From Temnothorax longispinosus (taxonomy: Eukaryota; Arthropoda; Insecta; Hymenoptera; Formicidae), in contig NC_092358.1 in NCBI RefSeq assembly GCF_030848805.1, forward strand, positions 24,045,073-24,109,072: DNA of 64,000 bases. The letters are read 5' to 3'. Made by a program: the position numbers and the translations under genes. The notes beneath the pieces are model-generated. The model was not told the DNA's origin. It was given only the letters and a program-made list of their open reading frames with translations, and searched no databases. Of the stretch, positions 39,419 to 49,800 are shown one piece after another. Positions within the stretch are counted from its first letter, which is position 1; every line of letters starts with the position of its first letter.

Positions 39419-39515
39419 CAGTAGTAAACGCTGCGAATGTCGACCGACCATTCTGCAGTAGAAGGCAAGCGCAAACAAAGACCGCCACCATCCTCGGTAG
39501 GAAATTAAAAGTCAT
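39419..39515 (-). CDS. candidate first coding exon: signal peptide of a secreted/membrane protein
   Basis: On the minus strand the frame encodes a leader: positive start (MTFNFLPRM), hydrophobic core VAVFVCACLLL, then a polar stretch and a plausible cleavage after STFA. It ends at ACTACTG|GTAATG, leaving one base, so the following intron would be phase 1, common after signal-peptide exons of Ig- or EGF-type cell-surface proteins. A second in-frame ATG (MVAVF...) has the better start context (AGGATGG). The same frame stays open upstream to 39746 with a Cys-rich stretch (KCFNGCPCW and ECECG). That could be 5' leader read-through, or an N-terminal extension making this a type II membrane segment. 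A CpG-rich block lies upstream at 39.9-40.26 kb. No downstream exon could be identified, so the family is unknown. Confidence 0.33.
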
Positions 39516-39899
39516 CCCCTTCCTCCTTCCAGCATGTAGCTGCATCACCGATATCCGATTAACAAATTCGATGTCACGAATATAAGATCCGCATTCGCAT
39601 TCTATCGGTTCACCAGTCGAGTCCCTCCAGTCACTGCCAATTACCCCAAGACGACACTCGCTCCGTTCCTCAGGAGTCCAGCAAGGACAACCGTTAAAGC
39701 ACTTCTCGCGTTGATCCGCGGGAGCCCCGGTGCGATCTTTCATCAAGAGGACCTGGTACTAGAGCTATGTCAGAATTTTGTAAAAGATTATGTCCTCGCG
39801 ATGCATCCTAGACGTGTCCCAAGTGAAGAGAGGCGCGATGTCACTTCTTCGTAATGTCAACAAGCGTGTCTTATTTCGAGAAAAATATGAATGCACCGA

Positions 39900-40260
39900 T
39901 ATTTCTTATCTCTTCTCTCGCGGCAATCGGCAACTCGCGAGATCCTCGCGAGTGTACGCGCGATATCGTAGCGGCGAGTTAACGTCCCTCGTCAGTTACG
40001 TGAGTGTACCCGGTGTTTCGACTTGGGGCGCGATACGAGAACGGCTCCCAGCAAGTGCGCGCTTGGGACGCCCGGCGTCGACTGGCGTTCATAGAGGTTA
40101 CCAGTAGAACCGGTCGGCGGCACACGCCGCCGTCCCGGCATCACGGCGCAGATCTCTGCCACCCCCCTGCAAGACCTCTCACCCTTTCCTGAACCAGGCC
40201 AATCGGCGCTTGCGAGTCACCGCCCATCGCGTTGCGAGGGCGGCACCGCGCCCGAATTAA
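39900..40260. promoter_or_regulatory. CpG-rich block, possible promoter of the minus-strand leader exon
   Basis: Marked CpG enrichment (CTCGCGGC, GCGCGATA, GGCGGCACACGCCGCCG) 0.4-0.75 kb upstream of the 39419-39515 exon on the minus strand. It contains a 9-bp inverted repeat ACTCGCGAG/CTCGCGAGT at 39933-39953. Position and composition suit a promoter, but a start site cannot be placed. Confidence 0.3.
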
Positions 40261-43097
40261 GATTTTCGACTTTTCTTAGTCGGGTCTACTCCCGCCAGCT
40301 ATCTGTCTATTCTCCTTTTGCCCTCTCTCGCACCATGTTCTCTCAGCATCACGCATTGTCCCCTCATTTGAGAGAGCCTGTCCCCTCTTTCCTCTTCCTT
40401 TTTTTTTCTTTACAGACATTGTGCATACGAGTCGCAACACCGATGGGTTACCCCCGAAGAAAACCACACAAGACGTGGATAATTTGCGTGGAATAATAAT
40501 TCAAATGTTTATTGTTATATATAAAATTTTTTGTGTGAGGTTTACATGTGATGGGTTGATTTTTTTCTATTTTGGCGAAATGTAGTTAAGAATTAGTGTC
40601 AGCTCGGTTTTCGCTGTTTGAAATCTCATTTGAAATGAAACTTTAATCCTACTTTGCAAGAGATATAGTAATTCTACTACATTTTTATATGTTATTTGCT
40701 TGTAATGGAATTATAATTTACTCTCTGCGCGCATCTGCCATGAATAAATGTAACATTCATGATCGAAATCGTTTTGCCAATCCCGATTCAGATAAAATTG
40801 AAAACAGCGCTCGTGAAATATTGGTATGTTACCTTATTAACGTTAGTGGATAAATAAATATTCCATGAAAAGGCGCGATCGCACACACATAACGTGACAT
40901 AAATCAAAAGCAACATATATTATCATCAAAAAGTCACTACTCCGCATGTTATATTATAATATTTTATAGAGACATATGCATATATATACATTTTGCCAAT
41001 GTCGTGAAAGTATGTAACGGATATTAATTTTATATCGCATCACGTGCATAAAAGAAATTTAAATGGCTCGCACAAGTGGAATATGCAAACAAACGGTAAT
41101 TGATTTAAAACAATTTTCACAATCTAAGTGAATAGTTGTAAATAACCGAATAAATAAATATCACAAAAAAAACATCGCATGTTTTTAATACATTGTACGC
41201 TGTTTTTTTTTACCCGACTTGCGATTTCTAAACATGACTTTCGCGAGAAAGGTTTTGTGCAAAATGTATGGCCCGACCTATCAAATTTCTTTTATTAAAT
41301 AACAACCCTAGCGTGCAAAAATGGTATAATAGAAACATACGGTCCACGTTTGCCGAAAAGCAACATCGCGGAATGAAACATACGATATACAAGACTGATG
41401 AGCACGGTTGATGGTAGAATCATGTAGGATGCGGCTGCAGCGCCATTAGAATAATATCACCCATTCTTTATCAAGAAGCAAGTCGGAGATGTGCCGTGCA
41501 CTCATTTCACGTGACATTTAATTTTCGTGAAAAATCACCGGTGAGTTTGCTCACACAAAATAGAGCGTAAAACTACCGGGATGAGTTTGGACATACTCTT
41601 CCAGATTTCGTGATCTCGCGTCACTCGAAAACGTCCGAATGCGATATCCCGCAAGCGGATAATATCCAAGAATAATATCCGCGTGAAACGTAATCACTGA
41701 TACGAACAAATTACGTTTTTCCAACGTGAATATTTCACTTTAATAAAATAGTTATGTACATGAAAAATATTAATCATTAAACTATTTTTCAGAATGTTTC
41801 ATTCTTTATATTTTATGGTGCGACAAATAAGACATTCAATGCGTTTGAGGATAACAAATTTAAAATGCGAAATTGCAAAAGTGCTCGTTAATGAAGTCGG
41901 TGAATTTTTATCGAGATTTTTATCCTTCGCGTCCTGTGTGCATACGTGTATATGTCTCGAACAAAAATTCGTTTGGAACGTATAAAATAAACATATATCT
42001 GTATGAAAGAAGTAATTTAAATTCAAATTTTACCGATGTTCATTTTAATGTAATTTTAATCTTGATGAAAGATTGGAATTGTGATGGTAACGCTGCCAAG
42101 TAATAAGAGAAAAGTGCATTTAAAATGTTGAATTTTTATATTAATCGGATAGACAACATCACGCATTGAATAATTGAAGCTATAATATTCTACAATAATA
42201 TTTTATATATACGTATCAATATTATAGGATAATACGATACTTGAATGATAAATCAAATCTGATTTTTACTGCTTTTTCTGCAAAGTATAATAATTTAATT
42301 TTTGATAAAATAATACGGATAAAAAAATAAAAGAGATTGCACAATAATAATATTATTTAGTATACATTAGTACATACATCTGATACGTACAATCTAAAAA
42401 TAGACATTTTTAATTTTATTTTAATAATACAACGTGCTTTTTCCTACAGAAGAAGGTAACTGTTTGAAAATTATATTAATACATAATTCTTCGTCAAAGT
42501 ATATCAGTACGGCACTACTGACCAGTGCGATCGCATATCATTTCCATGAAAATTTCAGATTAAACATGGCAATTATATTCGGCTCGTAATTATATTTTGC
42601 CTTTATCGGCGTTATCTTCGATCCACGTGCGACCCGGTATTTCGTCACTTTGCCTATAATTTTCCAGTATACAATACATTCAGTCTACGATACAGTTTAT
42701 GTTTGATTTCAAGCATTAGAGAATGGATCGCTTTAATCAGAGCACAATTGTATGCGATATATATTTATACCAAAATACACGCGATATTGCAAATGGTATG
42801 CATATATTCGATCGAAATGAAGTAGATCCTATCTCTAAAACGCTATAATAAAAGATATAAAAGAAGATTATATAACAAAGTAAAATATTACAAGCACTAT
42901 CTTTTGTAGCCCTGATAATAGTTACATGTATGCATCTACGTGAATCTTGATCATAAAATGCAATTGCATATTTTTTTAAATTAAATTCTTATATTTTTAA
43001 TACGTTTATTGATATATCTCATAGCTTTTGCACATTTATATCTTTTAGTTAGAGATTTCTGTTGTTTTCAATTTTCAAAGACCTTTAAATTTGAAAG
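40261..43097. other. non-coding stretch, no gene recognised
   Basis: Mostly AT-rich. Short frames at 41.8-42.1 kb overlap on both strands with no recognisable product. A CT-rich tract lies at 40.31-40.41 kb. Nothing else is supported. Confidence 0.45.
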
Positions 43098-43735
43098 AAA
43101 GGACCCCGCACAAAAACCTATGGAAATGGGTTCTCGGCGAATTTGTCTGAAACTTTGGGGAAATGTTGTTCATGTCATCTTGATCAAAAGTTCTCATGGC
43201 AACAACTCTCTTTAAAGCAGAATTTTTGCTCCAGGAGACCTCAAAGATGTATATTTTATCACGCGATCATAGATGACTTCACCCATTCAGCTTTTAGAAT
43301 AATGATTGTGTGTGTATTGCATAACCCATCATAAAACCTGAGGACAAAATCGGTCCTTTTCAGGGCCATAATAATGTGCAAAATCCGATCGCGAGGCGCG
43401 CAACCTTCTTGCGGTGCACATTTGATAACGCTAATGCCGACGGTTCACACTGTTATTACTGTTATTCATCAATACATTAGGTTATTAGGTTTTATGGGTT
43501 ATGCAACACACACACAAACACACACAATCATTATTCTGAAAGCTGAATGGGTAAAATCATCTGTGATCGCGTGATAAAATATCCATCTTTGAGATTTCCT
43601 GGAGCTAAAATACTGCTTTAAAGAGAGTTGTTGCCATGAGAACTTTTGATCAGGATGACATGAACAACATTTTCCCAAAGTTTCAGACAAATTCGCCGAG
43701 AACCTATTTTCATAGGTTTTTGTGCGGGGTCCTTT
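43098..43735. mobile_element. 638-bp inverted-repeat (foldback) element with ~245-bp arms
   Basis: Left arm 43098-43339 and right arm 43487-43735 are reverse complements at roughly nine in ten positions by eye. They begin at AAAGGACCCCGCACAAAAAC and run through CAACAACTCTCTTTAAAGCA and TTTTATCACGCGATCA to CATAACCC. The right arm has an expanded CA run. The 147-base loop is not coding. Flanks show a possible 5-bp duplication (TGAAA on each side, one base off the arms). Frames within the arms read the same peptide from both ends simply because the arms match. It is best read as a long-TIR non-autonomous DNA element. If transcribed it would fold into a long RNA duplex, a natural source of siRNAs. 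Confidence 0.8.
43352..43367 (+). promoter_or_regulatory. histone-type 3' stem-loop inside the element's loop
   Basis: GGTCCTTTTCAGGGCC matches the metazoan replication-dependent histone mRNA stem-loop consensus GGYYYUUHUHARRRCC at all 16 positions: a six-pair stem with one G-T wobble and a TTTC loop. The upstream flank ACAAAATC also suits the usual A/C-rich lead. No histone coding sequence ends just before it, and no clear purine-rich downstream element follows within about 20 bases. In real histone genes this element binds SLBP and directs cleavage without polyadenylation. Here it may be a captured fragment or a chance match. Confidence 0.45.
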
Positions 43736-44332
43736 GTGAAAAAAAGTGCAACTGCAGCTGCATATCAATCCTCTGCGAATAAACGACCTTTAGGTCAGCG
43801 AATTTGAAAAATGGTTGTACAAACCGCGAATATATAATAGAAAAAAATGTTTGCACATGGGGTAATTTTGAACATAGAAAAAATGCATGGATATACTAGT
43901 TCATATACTAATTTATAAATAAAATGTTATTTATGTTATTATAAAATAATAAAAACATTTGTCTAATTAAAACATCTTGCATTAATCTTTCCAATAATCT
44001 TTTGCAATAAAATTATTCCGAAGAAAATAAGACCTATAAAAATACTATTTTCTTTTATCCACTATGCGTGAAATGCTCGAATAAAGAATGTATAATTATG
44101 GTGCTTATTTGATCGCGCGTGTCAATGTATTCTTTATGATATATGAAGGATATGTCATCATCACATGCGTCTAGATATTCGTAGAAAGTTTTCTTAATAA
44201 ACAGCCAAGAGAGACCCGCGTTGAAAGTTCGAGAACAAATAAAAGCAGCGCAGGAGATCAAGCGGATATCCGGCGGAACGAAACGCAGACGTCTAAAAGA
44301 TGGAAGACGGAAGAGAGCGGGGCTTTCATTAC
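43736..44332. other. AT-rich stretch downstream of the leader exon
   Basis: No coding feature is recognised. If the minus-strand exon at 44333-44458 is real, this DNA and the inverted-repeat element beyond it would lie in its first intron. Confidence 0.4.
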
Positions 44333-44458
44333 CTTGATGTAAGTTTTAGGCGCGTCTAGGCTGATCCGCAGACCATCTCCGAGCGGAAAGAAGATAAACC
44401 GTCCCATCGTTATCAACAGCCAGAGAGAGACTACGCCGCTCCTATCCTTCGAATCCAT
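44333..44458 (-). CDS. candidate first coding exon: leader of an Ig-superfamily (beat-like?) protein
   Basis: From an ATG in good context (AAGGATGG) the frame runs exactly 42 codons to a strong donor (ATCAAG|GTAATG), phase 0. The peptide has a short charged start (MDSKDRSG), a hydrophobic stretch (VVSLWLLITM and FIFFPLG) and then GLRISLDAPKTYIK. That ending resembles the point where leader exons of insect beaten-path proteins stop: a G-L-R start, a hydrophobic strand, then P-x-x-(V/I)-(K/R) just before the first Ig domain. Beaten-path proteins are secreted or membrane Ig-domain regulators of axon adhesion. The Ig domain itself would be in the next exon and I could not find it, so the family is an inference. 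An Arg interrupts the hydrophobic core, so the start may be the internal Met. Codon use and GC are higher than in the flanking DNA. Confidence 0.42.
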
Positions 44459-44972
44459 CCTTAAAATCACCGCTTGCACTCCCTACCTCACGTCCTTATC
44501 AGCATTATTAGTTATCTTCACATCTTATTCCGCGAGCCAAGATTGACATCCTGGTTATCGTCCGAGGAATTTTCCGTAAGAACAATTAACCGACCCTGTC
44601 GGCTCGCGCTGCGAGTCTGGTACTTTCATCGTTAAGCGAAACTTCCGCCCTTACACGAGAACCTGCGATATCTTTAGTCAGTGCTACAAGATCATGAGGA
44701 TCATGAGAACCGCGCGAGACCGCACGAGAGATTTCGTTAATAATATCTGGATTACGAAAATCGGAGATCCTTCACGTGAGATACGCGAAGCGACTACGAA
44801 TGGCGCAATTTGGCAATCGGGAAAATAAACTCTTAATCTCAAGTGCAATTCTACGGAAAAATTTGACTAACTAATCGCAATCAAAGATTAGATTGAAATA
44901 GTCCACAAAGCGATTAAATTCACTATTTTAGAGAAAAATTCCATTCGATATTACAATAACGTTTACAATAAA

Positions 44973-45323
44973 TTACATTTCGCGTTTTATCTGTCGTGGA
45001 AAAAGCTCATAATAATTTATCTTTATATAATTAATAATTGTTGCAGATGGAAATCTACATGCTTGGACTTGGATATATAAAACCACGGACGGTTTGGCTA
45101 GATATTGAGAGCTCGAAGAAAAAGGGAAGAGTGAGAAAAAGAAAATGATGTGACAATCAGAGGTGAGTTTTTGCCCGGGACACATCTGGTCTCTTATTTT
45201 CATTTTCTCCGTCAAATGATTTCTTTCCTGCTTTAACTGAAGAACTCGGCAAACACTTTCTGCGAGTATGTCGCTTTTTTCCGAATAACTTTCCTTACGA
45301 ATTCGTAAGGTATAGAGTGACAT
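44973..45323 (-). CDS. unrecognised ORF with helical N-terminal half, candidate
   Basis: This ATG-started minus-strand frame has 116 codons. Its first ~55 residues are rich in Glu, Lys, Leu and Gln (for example SYSEKSDILAESVCRVLQLK, then QERNHLTEKMK) and would form an amphipathic or coiled-coil helix. The second half is Phe/Ser-rich and looks like translated low-complexity DNA. A real exon might therefore end near the middle, but no strong donor is seen there (CAGAT|GTGTCC is weak). No family is recognised. It lies 0.5 kb upstream of the leader exon on the same strand. A chance frame cannot be excluded. Confidence 0.18.
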   Translation of the reverse strand: MSLYTLRIRKESYSEKSDILAESVCRVLQLKQERNHLTEKMKIRDQMCPGQKLTSDCHIIFFFSLFPFSSSSQYLAKPSVVLYIQVQACRFPSATIINYIKINYYELFPRQIKREM

Positions 45324-45629
45324 GGTAATCCGCGTGACAAAAAATCTCCAATTAAAATAAAATCTTTAATTATGTAAAAAAAATTTTAAACATATTATTA
45401 TCACATTATTGTTTTTTATTTTATTCTTTTATTGTAACATTTTTATCCTATACCCGACAATTTATATCGAAGAATTTTTAAAGAGCTATACATTTCTCGA
45501 AATGTCGAGTAAAAATTGTCCATTAAAATAAAAATAAAACTGAAATAAATGTGATACCATAATTTTACTGTAAACCACACAATTTACAGTTTTAACTGTT
45601 TGATTATTTATTAAATATTAAAACAAAAA

Positions 45630-45704
45630 TAGGAACTTTACGTCGCCAGCAAATAATTAAAAGAAACGGTTTTTTTGCATTATTGCTGGCGACATAAGTT
45701 CCTT
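45630..45704. repeat. imperfect ~26-bp hairpin, pre-miRNA size
   Basis: AGGAACTTTACGTCGCCAGC on the left pairs with GCTGGCGACATAAGTTCCT on the right, with a one-base bulge and some inner mismatch, enclosing a ~25-base loop with a T7 run. Total length (75 bases) and imperfect pairing suit a miRNA precursor more than the other hairpins here, but no known miRNA sequence was recognised in either arm. Confidence 0.5.
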
Positions 45705-46446
45705 AAAAAATAAAGGTTTCTATAAATAGCTATTGCTTGTAACAACTTTATAGCGATTAACATACATCCATTGAAAATTTATTACAAAGCATTCAAATAA
45801 TTTAATATCTGTACCAGATACACGCGTCGAAGCTCATTTGAAAGACGGCATTAAATCTTGAGCTTTTATAGAACAAGTGATTCAAGTGTCCCGAAATATA
45901 TTCATAAACGGGGACATCCTTTCGAATACGCGCTGCACCCGTCGCCGCCGTCGTGCAATTCGATCCTCCCAATCGCGACGAGATTCAACGGATCAGTCTC
46001 AATTCGCAAAACATTATTATCTTCGGTCGACCAGGCCGGTTTCCTTCTGCAAACAAAACTCCGTAAGCGATAGACAATTGCAGTTTCGAGACTCCCCGGT
46101 ACTCTACAGCCAATTAAGATTCAATACAATCGATGAGGGACTATTCAAACGATGAGACAATCGGAATGTAATTGCGTCGCCCCGATCCCTCTGAATACCA
46201 ATTCATTTTCCGAAGCCCGCCACCGTGCACCTTCGTCCTTTCACTTCCACCTCCCGCCAGACCGCTTTTGTCTTGTGAAAATCTTCTTACCGAGTCCGCG
46301 AGCGCCAATTCTGAAAGTTTAAATTTTCTTTTCCTCGCGTCTCCTCTCTGTCAAACACCTTTTCTTCCTTAAACCTCGCGCTATCTCTTTCTCTTTCTCG
46401 CTCCTTCCGTCCTCGGTACCACGCCCTCCCGTAGAGCGGACGAGCA
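45705..46446. other. non-coding stretch with open frames at 45.86-46.16 kb
   Basis: Two overlapping plus-strand frames (71 and 92 codons) are open in moderately GC-rich DNA and have unrecognised Arg/Ser-rich products. A CT-rich tract follows at 46.32-46.43 kb. Confidence 0.35.
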
Positions 46447-46473
46447 GGGGGGTGGCAGGGAGGAGGGGGAGGG
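46447..46473 (+). other. G-quadruplex-type tract
   Basis: Four G runs of three or more (GGGGGG, GGG, GGGGG, GGG) are separated by loops of 5, 4 and 1 bases, meeting the usual G4 pattern; another GGG follows at 46479. It directly follows a pyrimidine-rich block on the same strand, so the strand asymmetry switches sharply here. Confidence 0.65.
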
Positions 46474-46701
46474 ATTGTGGGTGGCCACCCTCAGGGACAC
46501 GTAATTACGGCCTTATATTTCACAAATATTTCGCCAGTGTGATTAATGACGTTCCTCCCTGGCTCCGTGGTGGATAAAGTAACGTACGAAGGGCGACAAA
46601 ATCGAAATCATCATGACGGCAGCGGGTGATAATAAGAGACAAACATTACCAGCGGGACGAAACGGAAAGCGCTCTATTCCTAAACGAGGGATGACGAAAC
46701 T

Positions 46702-46810
46702 GAACAATCTCGTAATAATCCTCCGTAATCCCTGAACAATCGCGTAATAATCCTATAATCTTATAATCTCTTAACAATCCCGTAATAAGTATAACAATGA
46801 AACGTAATAA
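46702..46810 (+). repeat. minisatellite, unit AACAATCNCGTAATAATCC
   Basis: Three to four degenerate copies of GAACAATC(T/G/C)CGTAATAA occur with variable spacers (CCTCCGTAATCCCT, CCTATAATCTTATAATCTCT). It is low-copy tandem DNA with no coding potential. Confidence 0.6.
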
Positions 46811-49800
46811 ATATACGTACATGTATCATTGCATAAATAAGTGTGCTGCGTTACCCCAAATTTATAGTTTTCTTTTCCTAAAGATAGTTATGCCTTATGA
46901 GATCCAAAGCCACGTTTCGTTCTACCTGATAATCGGGAAGTACATGAATACGTCGTGAAATGTTGGAGAAAAGCATCTCGCGTCATCTCTACTGAAAGTA
47001 TTAACTCCAGCACTAGCTCTGATCCTCATTACATCTCACGGAACGAAAACTAATCATCTTCCGGATACCGGAGGGTCACGCCCACGTGCGGCGCGAAGCG
47101 CGCACGGCGGGATAATAAAATTGCCGCGCCTCTCCGATTTTTATCTCACCTAAGACGCGAGGTGTCCGCGCGCTAAAAGGCTCGATATATTTTCCGAATA
47201 ACTTTAAAGCAGGGCGCGCACGCGATCGATGCTCACGGCTGCGCGGTTTCCGCGTGTATATAGGCGAGGGAGAAAGAGATCCCCCCCAACGGGCGCGTAT
47301 GCCGCGTATACAAGGAACAAGCGCGCGCGATCGCTTCGATCCAGGAGGCTTCGAGAGACGAGGTAATAAAAAATTGTTTGTTTTAACGGGATAAAAATGC
47401 AGGGCTCGAAAACGTGCTTTCTAAAGTGTTGACGATGAGAACGATACCGATCGCGCAAGCTGGGATACGCGGGAACGACGCGGCCCAAAAAACAGAGATA
47501 GAGCACGGCGCGAGAGGGCCATTCGCCAACACCGACGTTTGTTGTATCGGGATAGGACGGGAAAAGTCGAATCGCGAATAAAACAAAACGCGACGTGGCT
47601 ATCGTCAAAAATAGACAAAGAGAGAGAGATAGAGATAGATGGAACGCGCGAAAGAGAGAGAGGCAGCGAGAAAAACAGGCATACCCGACAAGCGTCAAAG
47701 GAGGGGGACGCGAGGGAAAAAGCCCGCGAGGAACAAAATGTTCCTCCCGGTTTTGCGACGGGCTATACGGGGACAGAGAGAGCGCGCGCGCGCGCTATCG
47801 ACGCATCAACGCGTTTTGAGCTTTTGAGCTTGGAGCTTTTAAAATCTGTCACCGACACACATTAACCGTTACGCACTTCGAGCCCGGTTGCACAATGCGC
47901 GAGCGCGGGCTGCGAGTGCGCTGCTTGTTTTCGAGTCGTTGTACCGAATGCAAACGAATGTATGTAGCTACATATCGTCCCGGTTATCGACACGCGTTGT
48001 TCCCGTTGGACGCCCTACGTTCGCGGAGGTAGAGCGAATTTGTTGCACACATGTTGCTCCTTTAAAATTGATCCGACTGCCGACAGTCTGGAAAAAATAC
48101 AAAAAACCCATAAGAATAATTGACGGAAAATAAGGAAATTATATACGTTTGATGATAACTTGTATTCCGGGCCCTCTTCGAATAATGACGTTTCTCTTAC
48201 CTAAGTCGTCTTCTTTGAATTTCAATCGAATTCGAAACAGGAAAGGTACTCTAATTGTAAGAATTCGTTTTGCTTGGAAGATTACGTTCGATGAGACCGC
48301 CCTTCATTTATCTGAGTGATAATTACGTCTTTAAAATGCTTTAGTTTTTCCTTAGATAATTTTTTTTAGACATTTCAACGAAACCGTAATAGAATGCTAA
48401 ATAATTTCCTGTCATCTAAGGTCACGGCGTGTAATGAAAATCAAGAGATGTCCCAGCAGGTATCACCGCGTATATAATTCGCGCCGAAGTGTACGGCCTC
48501 TATAGCTTTTTTACGCGGCACGATTTATGAAGACTTCAGCACGATGGGTGGCGACTGGGCGCGGAGCGGCCCTCAAAATTGATTAATGAACGAGGCAGCC
48601 GATCGATTCGATTAAACCAGTGTAAACGAAAGGGGCGACCGATAAATATCTGCCGATATAAACGTCGACGTTACGTCGTGACTTTTCCATAAATCAAAAC
48701 CCGGCCGCGTATGTGCCGCGTAAACGTGCCAACGTGCCCAACAATAACAATCCCCTAGTAGCCAGATCGGGCACAACCACGATAATTGACGCATACGCGT
48801 GACACAATCGTTGAAATAAAAAAAAGCACGGCGCGGGGGTAGCGCGTTATTACGTCCTATAATATTAAGCGTCTAATTAACCATGAATTACAAAGGCCGT
48901 CACTGATCAAAAATAAATACTTTTGTGAACGAAATAATTGCAGATATTGGGTTACTCGCATTAAACGGAGAAATTTGTAATTAATATCCGTTCGTTAACC
49001 TAACAGTTTAATAATAAATAAATTATATGGCGGGTGAAAAATGGATAAAATCGAAATAACTGGCGCAACGATGATTTTATAGCATGTATAATTTGTTTGA
49101 AAGTTATTATAATTGCATAAGTTGTGCTTAAACACCGACGTAGATTCAGGAAAAATACATTAGGTAATCGCGCAATACGTGCAATTTTCCTAACGTAAAA
49201 CACTCCTGTCGCATATACCTACCTCGGAGATAGATGATAAGATGATATGTATAAGGAGTTATACATCCATTTACATATAGATGTACAACAGACGGATCCT
49301 ACATAGTACGAATAAGTGAGTGAACAAGGAAAAGAAGGAGAAAGAGGATATGCGAGTATATCTGCGTAAGGCTGCCACTGACAGCCCTGTCTTCACAGGC
49401 AAATTTCACTTTTTGTCAACGAACGGGTCGTTTGAAAGGAACGAATATTGGATTCGGTTATTACTTCTTCGACCTTCGTCCGATTCTATACCTCCTCTCG
49501 ATCTATCTCCGCGTAACAAACTGTACGCGCAAAATCGATATTCCTTTCCGCAATCGCACACATATGTACGTAAAATCATTTCCTTTAGCACGAGAAATAT
49601 TTATTAATATAAACGTGGCACATTTTTAATTTATAATCAAAATCCTCGATATAAATAGATACCATATGCATGAAAAAAAAAGTTACGTTACGACTAAGGA
49701 AAAATGTGAGAATCACTGTTATAATAAATATGTATATGAAGCCATATATTCTATGGAAATATTCGAAAATGATACGTTTCTTTCATCCGAAAATGATAAA

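Noticed and set aside
43395..43440. Peptide SCGAHLITLMPTV in the foldback loop, reminiscent of the C-terminal part of histone H3
   Set aside because: Only scattered residues agree, gaps are needed, and it follows the stem-loop instead of preceding it as a histone coding end would.
43143..43768. Two frames encoding nearly the same peptide on opposite strands
   Set aside because: This is a consequence of the inverted-repeat arms; the peptide has no domain and overlaps the CA run.
47204..47698. 164-codon minus-strand frame
   Set aside because: Several frames are open over the same CpG-rich bases, and the product contains a LSLSLSLC run from a GA microsatellite.
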